Part shown: positions 1 to 5,244 of the stretch, in pieces
Layout of the letters: every line of letters begins with the position of its first letter
Position numbering within the stretch: position 1 is the first letter of the stretch
Source: CAG-273 sp963560005
GTDB taxonomy: Bacteria; Bacillota; Clostridia; TANB77; CAG-508
NCBI GenBank assembly: GCA_963560005.1
Contig: CAUWNG010000109.1
Span: 1-5,244 of the forward strand
Reading direction: 5' to 3'
Length of the DNA: 5,244 nucleotides
Made by a program: the position numbers and the translations under genes
The notes under the pieces: model-generated
What the model saw: only the letters and a program-made list of their open reading frames with translations
Databases searched by the model: none
What the model was told of the DNA's origin: nothing

Positions 1-2442
1 TTACAAAATCAATTTAGAATTGGTTTAACAAGATTAGAAAGAGTTGTTCGTGAAAGAATGACAATACAAGATTTAGACGTTGTAACTCCACAAACTTTAA
101 TTAATACAAAACCTATTACATCATCAATAAGAGAATTCTTTGGAAGTTCGCAATTATCACAATTTATGGATCAGACTAATCCACTTTCAGAATTAACTCA
201 TAAAAGAAGAATTTCTGCTTTGGGTCCAGGTGGACTTTCAAGAGATAGAGCAGGATTTGAAGTTAGAGATATTCATTATACTCATTATGGAAGATTATGC
301 CCAATAGAGTCACCAGAAGGACCAAACGTAGGATTAATTTCTGCACTATCATCATTTGCCATAATAAATGAATATGGATTTATAGAAACACCATACAGAA
401 AAGTTGATCATGATAATGGTAAAGTTACTGATGAAGTAGTATATATGCAAGCAGATGAGGAAGATAAATATATAATTGCTCAAGCATCTGAACCATTAAA
501 TGAAAACAATGAATTTGCTCATGATAGAATAAGAGTAAGATTTAGAGAAGAAATAACAGTTGTTGACAAAGAAAAAGTAGATTTTGTAGATGTATCACCA
601 AAACAATTAGTTTCTGTTGCAGCTGCTATGATACCTTTCTTAGAGCATGATGATGCTAAACGTTCTTTAATGGGATCAAACATGCAACGTCAAGCTGTAC
701 CTCTATTAATGCCAGAATCACCAATTGTAGGAACTGGAATAGAGTATAGAGCTGCTAAAGATTCTGGTATAACAGTAGTAGCAAAATCTAATGGAGTTGT
801 AGAAAAAGTAACTGGTGATGAAATAACAATAAGAAATGAAAAAGGTGGATTAGATACATATAAACTAAGAAAATTCAAAAGAACAAATGGTGGAACATGT
901 ATTAATCAAAGACCTGTTGTAGTGAAAGGTGAAAAAATAAAAGCAGGAGAACTAATTGCAGATGGACCTTCTACAAAAAATGGTGAAATGTCATTAGGTA
1001 AAAACGTATTAATAGCATTTACAACATGGGAAGGATACAATTATGAAGATGCTATATTAATAAGTGAAAGATTAGTAAAAGAAGATGTTTATACATCAAT
1101 ACATATTGAAGAATATGATTGCGAATGTAGAGATACAAAATTAGGACCAGAAGAGATAACACGTGATATTCCAAATGTTGGTGATGATAGTTTAAAAGAC
1201 CTTGATGAAAATGGAATTATTAGAATTGGTGCTGAAGTAAGACCAGGAGATATATTAGTTGGAAAAGTTACTCCAAAAGGAGAAACAGAATTAACAGCAG
1301 AAGAAAGATTACTTCGTGCAATATTTGGAGAAAAAGCAAGAGAAGTAAGAGATACTTCTTTACGTGTACCTCATGGAGAAGCTGGAACAATAGTAGATGT
1401 AAAAATATTTACAAGAGAAAATTCTGATGAATTAGGACCAGGTGTAAATCAAATTATTAGATGTTATATAGCTACTAAAAGAAAAATATCTGTTGGAGAT
1501 AAAATGGCTGGTAGACATGGTAACAAAGGTGTTATTTCTAGAATATTGCCAGAAGAAGATATGCCATTTATGCCAGATGGTACACCAGTAGATATAGTAT
1601 TAAACCCTCTTGGAGTTCCATCACGTATGAACTTAGGTCAGGTTTTAGAAGTGCATTTAGGAATGGCTGCAAAAGCATTAGGATGGAAGGTAGCAACGCC
1701 AGTATTTGATGGTGCAACTGATGAAGAAATAAAAGAAATGTTTAGAGAAGCAGGACTTTCAGAAGATGGCAAAACAGTTCTTTATGATGGAAGAACAGGT
1801 GAACCATTTGATCATCCAATAACTGTTGGTGTTATGTATATGCTTAAATTACATCACTTAGTTGATGATAAAATACATGCTCGTTCAACTGGACCATATT
1901 CACTAGTAACACAACAACCTTTAGGAGGAAAAGCACAGTTTGGAGGTCAACGTTTTGGAGAGATGGAAGTTTGGGCTCTAGAAGCTTATGGAGCAGCATA
2001 TACATTACAAGAAATGTTAACTGTCAAATCAGATGATGTTGTAGGAAGAGTTAAAACTTATGAAGCTATAGTTAAGGGAGAAAATGTTCCAGAACCTGGA
2101 GTACCAGAAGGATTTAAAGTTTTAATAAAAGAACTTCAATCTTTAGGATTAGATGTACGTTTACTTTCTGAAAATAATGAAGAACTAGAATTGAAAGAAA
2201 ATATAGAAGATGCTATAGACTTTAATTTAGGAGACAATAAGAAGGAATTAGAACAGCAACTTGTTGATGAAGAAGAGCTTTTAGATGGTTATAATGAAAC
2301 ATCAGAAGAACCAGAAGAAATGGATGATGAACTATTTGCTGATATAGGTGATGATGACTTTTTATTAGATGATACAGAATTAGGTGAGGAAAACCTTTTA
2401 GAAGATCAAGATATAGACTTTGATGAAAATGATGAAAATTAA
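1..2442 (+). CDS. rpoB: RNA polymerase beta subunit, 5'-truncated by the window edge
   Basis: This gene encodes the beta subunit of DNA-directed RNA polymerase, which forms one pincer of the enzyme and part of its active centre. The reading frame is open from base 1; the ATG at 58 is internal (ERMTIQD), because the 19 codons before it (ending TRLERVVRER) are conserved beta sequence. Counting codons from base 1, the segment shows rifampicin cluster I (46-78, FFGSSQLSQFMDQ to ISALGPGG), cluster II (104-113, SPEGPNVGLI), the GYNYEDAI acidic pair (E349, D350), KVTPKGE (422-428) leading into the flap, GDKMAGRHGNKG with active-site lysines K501 and K509, and the clamp-connector region GGKAQFGGQRFGEMEVW (642-658). 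The large insertion found after the flap in E. coli is absent, as in Bacillota. The core ends near GLDVRLL (722) and is followed by a 91-residue tail with 41 acidic and 3 basic residues. By alignment with B. subtilis from memory, about 415 residues are missing upstream, giving a normal full length of about 1,230. Identification is certain. Confidence 0.99.
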   Translation, partial: LQNQFRIGLTRLERVVRERMTIQDLDVVTPQTLINTKPITSSIREFFGSSQLSQFMDQTNPLSELTHKRRISALGPGGLSRDRAGFEVRDIHYTHYGRLCPIESPEGPNVGLISALSSFAIINEYGFIETPYRKVDHDNGKVTDEVVYMQADEEDKYIIAQASEPLNENNEFAHDRIRVRFREEITVVDKEKVDFVDVSPKQLVSVAAAMIPFLEHDDAKRSLMGSNMQRQAVPLLMPESPIVGTGIEYRAAKDSGITVVAKSNGVVEKVTGDEITIRNEKGGLDTYKLRKFKRTNGGTCINQRPVVVKGEKIKAGELIADGPSTKNGEMSLGKNVLIAFTTWEGYNYEDAILISERLVKEDVYTSIHIEEYDCECRDTKLGPEEITRDIPNVGDDSLKDLDENGIIRIGAEVRPGDILVGKVTPKGETELTAEERLLRAIFGEKAREVRDTSLRVPHGEAGTIVDVKIFTRENSDELGPGVNQIIRCYIATKRKISVGDKMAGRHGNKGVISRILPEEDMPFMPDGTPVDIVLNPLGVPSRMNLGQVLEVHLGMAAKALGWKVATPVFDGATDEEIKEMFREAGLSEDGKTVLYDGRTGEPFDHPITVGVMYMLKLHHLVDDKIHARSTGPYSLVTQQPLGGKAQFGGQRFGEMEVWALEAYGAAYTLQEMLTVKSDDVVGRVKTYEAIVKGENVPEPGVPEGFKVLIKELQSLGLDVRLLSENNEELELKENIEDAIDFNLGDNKKELEQQLVDEEELLDGYNETSEEPEEMDDELFADIGDDDFLLDDTELGEENLLEDQDIDFDENDEN

Positions 2443-2459
2443 GTTATTGTAAATAACTT
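2441..2459 (+). repeat. Small perfect inverted repeat at the rpoB stop / rpoBC gap
   Basis: AAGTTATT (2441-2448) and AATAACTT (2452-2459) are exact reverse complements separated by the three bases GTA, so the transcript could form an 8-bp stem. The left arm includes the last two bases of the rpoB stop codon. The stem has only one G-C pair, a tight loop and no following U-run, so it does not look like a terminator, and transcription must continue into rpoC. It could be a weak pause, a processing site or chance in AT-rich DNA. The repeat is directly visible; any function is a guess. Confidence 0.5.
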
Positions 2460-2466
2460 TAAAATT

Positions 2467-2473
2467 AAGGGGG
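2467..2473 (+). promoter_or_regulatory. Shine-Dalgarno sequence of rpoC
   Basis: AAGGGGG lies nine bases upstream of the GTG at 2483. It matches the consensus AAGGAGG except for one G that can wobble-pair with the anti-Shine-Dalgarno U. This strong site fixes the non-ATG start of rpoC and allows independent re-initiation after rpoB ends 24 bases upstream of it. Confidence 0.88.
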
Positions 2474-2482
2474 CTAAGATTA

Positions 2483-5244
2483 GTGGAAGAGCTAGAAATT
2501 TTTGATAAAATTAAAATTGGATTAGCATCAGATGAGAAAATAAGAGAATGGTCAAGAGGAGAAGTAAAAAAACCTGAGACTATTAATTATAGAACACTTA
2601 AGCCAGAAAAAGACGGTCTATTTTGTGAAAGAATATTTGGACCTACAAAAGATTGGGAATGCCATTGTGGAAAATATAAAAGAGTTAGATACAAAGGTAT
2701 AGTTTGTGATAGGTGTGGTGTTGAAGTTACAAAAGCTAAAGTAAGAAGAGAAAGAATGGGGCACATAGAATTAGCTGCCCCAGTAGCTCATATTTGGTAT
2801 TTTAAAGGAATTCCAAGTAGAATTGCCTTAATGCTAGATATTTCACCAAGAAATTTAGAAAAAGTTATATATTTTGCATCTTATATAGTAACAGATAAAG
2901 GAATAAGTGGACTTTCTAAAGCACAAGTATTAACAGAAAAGGAATATCATGAAGCAGAAGAAAAATATGGCAAGGGTTCATTTAAAGCAAAAATGGGTGC
3001 AGAAGCAATAAGACAATTACTAGAAGAAATAGATGTAGAAAAATTAGCAGAAAAATTAAAAAAAGAATTAGAAAAAGCTAGTGAGCAAAAAAAGGCTAAA
3101 ATAATAAAAAGATTAGATACTGTTGAATCTTTTAGACTTTCTGGAAATAGACCAGAATGGATGGTTATGAATGTAGTTCCAGTAATACCACCAGAACTAA
3201 GACCAATGGTTCAACTAGATGGTGGTAGATTTGCTACATCAGACCTTAATGATTTATACAGAAGAGTTATTAATAGAAATAATAGGTTAAAAAGATTATT
3301 AGAACTAGGTGCACCAGAAATAATTGTAAGAAATGAAAAAAGAATGTTACAAGAATCTGTAGATGCCTTAATAGATAATGGAAGACGTGGAAGACCAGTA
3401 ACAGGAGCAGGAAATAGACCATTAAAATCATTATCTGATTTATTAAAAGGAAAACAAGGACGTTTCCGTCAAAACTTATTAGGAAAACGTGTTGATTATT
3501 CTGGACGTTCTGTTATAGTTGTAGGACCAGAGTTAAAATTATATCAATGTGGACTTCCAAAAGAAATGGCAGTTGAGTTATTTAAGCCATTTGTTATGAA
3601 AGAATTAGTGGGACGTGGAATTGCGCACAATATAAAAAATGCAAAAAGAATGGTAGAAAGATTAAGACCAGAAGTGTGGGATATATTAGAAGATGTAATA
3701 AAAGATCATCCAGTGTTATTAAACCGTGCTCCTACATTACATAGATTGGGTATTCAAGCATTTGAACCAGTATTAGTAGAAGGTAGAGCAATAAAATTAC
3801 ATCCTTTAGTTTGTACAGCATTCAATGCCGATTTTGATGGAGATCAAATGGCTATCCATTTACCATTGTCTCCAGAGGCACAGGCAGAAGCTAGATATTT
3901 GATGCTTTCTGTAAACAATTTATTAAAACCGCAAGATGGTAAACCTGTAACAGTTCCTACTCAAGATATGATTTTAGGAAGTTATTATTTAACAATGGAG
4001 ATTTCTGGAGAAGCAGGAGAAGGTAGATATTTCTCAAGTCCAGAAGAGGCAGTAATGGCTTATGTGAACCACGATTTAGGTTTACATGCAAAGATACATG
4101 TAAGAATGACAAAGCAAACAGAGGAAGAAGAAAGAACAGGTATAGTAGAAACAACAGTTGGAAGAATTATATATAATGAAGGTATACCACAAGATTTAGG
4201 ATTTGTAGATAGAAGCAAACCAGAAAATGAATTTGAGCTAGAATTAAATTTTCCAGTATCAAAGAAAAACTTAGGAAAGATTATTTCTAAATCAATAAAT
4301 AAACATGGATTAACAAGAACAGCTGAATTATTAGATTATATAAAATCAACAGGATTTAAATATTCTACAACAGGTGCTATAACTGTATCAGTTGATGATG
4401 TTAAAGTTCCAGAAGCTAAAAAACAAATTTTATCAGATGCAAATGAACAAGTAAATAATGTATTAAAACAGTATAAGCGTGGATTAATTACAGATAATGA
4501 AAGATATAATTCTGTTATAAAAATTTGGGAGAAAGCAACTGATGATGTTACAGAAGCCATGAAAAATAATTTTGAAGAATTAAACCCAGTATATATGATG
4601 TCTCAATCAGGAGCCAGAGGTAATATTAATCAATTAAGACAAATTGCAGGTATGCGTGGACTTATGGCAAGTACAACAGGAAAAACAGTAGAAATTCCAA
4701 TTACCTCTTCATTTAGAGAGGGATTAGATGCTCTTGAATACTTTATATCTGCGCATGGTGCAAGAAAAGGATTAGCAGATACTGCTTTAAGAACAGCCGA
4801 TTCAGGTTATTTAACAAGAAGATTAGTTGATGTTGCACAAGATATTATTGTTAGAGAATATGATTGTGGAACAACAGAAGGTATAGAAGTATATGATATT
4901 AAAGATGGAAACCAAGTAATAGAAAAAATAGAGGAAAGATTAGTTGGTAGATATCCATTAGAAGATATTATAGATCCAACAACTAAGGAAATAATAGTAG
5001 ATACTAATACAATGATTACAGATAAAATAGCAGAAAAAATAGTTTCTATAGGATTAGAAAAAGTTAAAGTACGTTCTGTAATTGGATGTAGAACAAAACA
5101 TGGAGTATGTTGTAAATGTTATGGAATGGGACTTGCAACACACGAAGAAGCAAATATAGGAGAAGCAGTAGGAATTATTGCGGCTCAATCAATTGGTGAA
5201 CCAGGTACACAGCTTACAATGAGAACTATTCACTCTGGTGGTGT
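2483..5244 (+). CDS. rpoC: RNA polymerase beta' subunit, 3'-truncated by the window edge
   Basis: This gene encodes the beta' subunit, which forms the clamp and holds the catalytic magnesium of RNA polymerase. The start is GTG 2483: an in-frame TAA lies at 2450-2452, no other start codon lies between, and a strong ribosome site precedes it. The protein begins MEELEIFDKIKIGLAS. Visible parts in order are the N-terminal zinc site (C60, C62, C75, C78); VKKPETINYRTLKPE; the clamp, with a Lys/Glu-rich helical stretch near 185-210; the region around the lid and rudder (NRNNRLKRLL from 264); the switch segment GRRGRPVTG (300-308) and GKQGRFRQNLLGKRVDYSGRS (from 323); the catalytic NADFDGD, with D450, D452 and D454; the bridge helix (about 755-785, GARKGLADTALRTADSGYLTRRLVD); the second zinc site (C795, C869, C876, C879); and the start of the trigger loop (M913, H917). 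Here 920 codons are present; typical Bacillota beta' is about 1,200 residues, so roughly 280 are missing. The 40-base gap after rpoB supports co-transcription. No stop or frameshift was found on reading the whole frame. Confidence 0.99.
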   Translation, partial: MEELEIFDKIKIGLASDEKIREWSRGEVKKPETINYRTLKPEKDGLFCERIFGPTKDWECHCGKYKRVRYKGIVCDRCGVEVTKAKVRRERMGHIELAAPVAHIWYFKGIPSRIALMLDISPRNLEKVIYFASYIVTDKGISGLSKAQVLTEKEYHEAEEKYGKGSFKAKMGAEAIRQLLEEIDVEKLAEKLKKELEKASEQKKAKIIKRLDTVESFRLSGNRPEWMVMNVVPVIPPELRPMVQLDGGRFATSDLNDLYRRVINRNNRLKRLLELGAPEIIVRNEKRMLQESVDALIDNGRRGRPVTGAGNRPLKSLSDLLKGKQGRFRQNLLGKRVDYSGRSVIVVGPELKLYQCGLPKEMAVELFKPFVMKELVGRGIAHNIKNAKRMVERLRPEVWDILEDVIKDHPVLLNRAPTLHRLGIQAFEPVLVEGRAIKLHPLVCTAFNADFDGDQMAIHLPLSPEAQAEARYLMLSVNNLLKPQDGKPVTVPTQDMILGSYYLTMEISGEAGEGRYFSSPEEAVMAYVNHDLGLHAKIHVRMTKQTEEEERTGIVETTVGRIIYNEGIPQDLGFVDRSKPENEFELELNFPVSKKNLGKIISKSINKHGLTRTAELLDYIKSTGFKYSTTGAITVSVDDVKVPEAKKQILSDANEQVNNVLKQYKRGLITDNERYNSVIKIWEKATDDVTEAMKNNFEELNPVYMMSQSGARGNINQLRQIAGMRGLMASTTGKTVEIPITSSFREGLDALEYFISAHGARKGLADTALRTADSGYLTRRLVDVAQDIIVREYDCGTTEGIEVYDIKDGNQVIEKIEERLVGRYPLEDIIDPTTKEIIVDTNTMITDKIAEKIVSIGLEKVKVRSVIGCRTKHGVCCKCYGMGLATHEEANIGEAVGIIAAQSIGEPGTQLTMRTIHSGG

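Noticed and set aside
58..60. ATG as a possible rpoB start
   Set aside because: The 57 bases before it are in frame and encode conserved beta sequence, so the gene starts upstream of the window.
563..591. TTGACA as a -35 box for an internal promoter in rpoB
   Set aside because: At 16-18 base spacing the following hexamers (TGTAGA, GTAGAT, TAGATG) are poor matches to TATAAT. A chance match in AT-rich coding DNA is more likely.
690..878. 62-codon open frame on the minus strand inside rpoB
   Set aside because: It lies wholly within the conserved rpoB frame on the opposite strand, has no recognisable product, and is a shadow of the real gene.
2441..2473. Intrinsic terminator between rpoB and rpoC
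   Set aside because: The stem has a single G-C pair and is followed by A-rich and G-rich sequence, not a U-run. rpoC also needs read-through.
3957..4154. 65-codon Leu-rich open frame on the minus strand inside rpoC
   Set aside because: The Leu/Phe-rich text is the reverse complement of Glu/Lys/Arg-rich rpoC codons. It looks membrane-like only for that reason.
4336..4560. 74-codon open frame on the minus strand inside rpoC
   Set aside because: It is antisense to conserved rpoC coding sequence, with no ribosome site or family resemblance recognised.
1..5244. A novel accessory or defence system hidden in the window
   Set aside because: Both strands were read. All but 40 bases are accounted for by two highly conserved RNA polymerase genes, with no inserted domain, intein, intron or mobile element visible in either frame.

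Overview
The window is a stretch of low-GC bacterial chromosome (about one third G+C, judged by eye) that is almost entirely coding on the + strand. It holds two adjacent, incomplete genes: the 3' two thirds of rpoB (RNA polymerase beta subunit, 1-2442) and the 5' three quarters of rpoC (beta' subunit, 2483-5244). Neither gene shows an internal stop or frameshift.

Layout: rpoB enters from the left edge in frame. It carries the rifampicin pocket, the middle active-site region, the flap, the catalytic-centre lysines and the clamp-connector end, then a 91-residue very acidic tail ending at TAA 2440-2442. A 40-base gap (2443-2482) follows. It contains most of a small AT-rich perfect inverted repeat, which also overlaps the rpoB stop, and a strong Shine-Dalgarno sequence. 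rpoC starts at GTG 2483 and runs off the right edge just inside the trigger loop. It includes the N-terminal zinc site, clamp, lid/rudder region, switch region, the NADFDGD magnesium site, the bridge helix and the second zinc site. No stretch longer than 300 bases lacks a gene. I see no RNA gene, mobile element, CRISPR array, terminator or convincing promoter.

Organism: A/T-ending codons, AGA as the main arginine codon, lack of the large proteobacterial insertion after the beta flap, and the rpoC text (for example a GFVDRSKPEN-type segment) suggest a Bacillota member of clostridial type. Species or genus cannot be named from this window.

Function: beta and beta' together form the catalytic cleft of RNA polymerase, and the short gap fits co-transcription in the usual rpoBC operon. 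This is an ordinary housekeeping locus, and I found no undescribed system. The points worth a second look are modest: the long acidic beta tail, an Ile in place of the usual Phe in the trigger loop, a lysine at the fidaxomicin-sensitising position of beta', the intercistronic inverted repeat, and in-frame A-rich slippery heptamers in rpoC.
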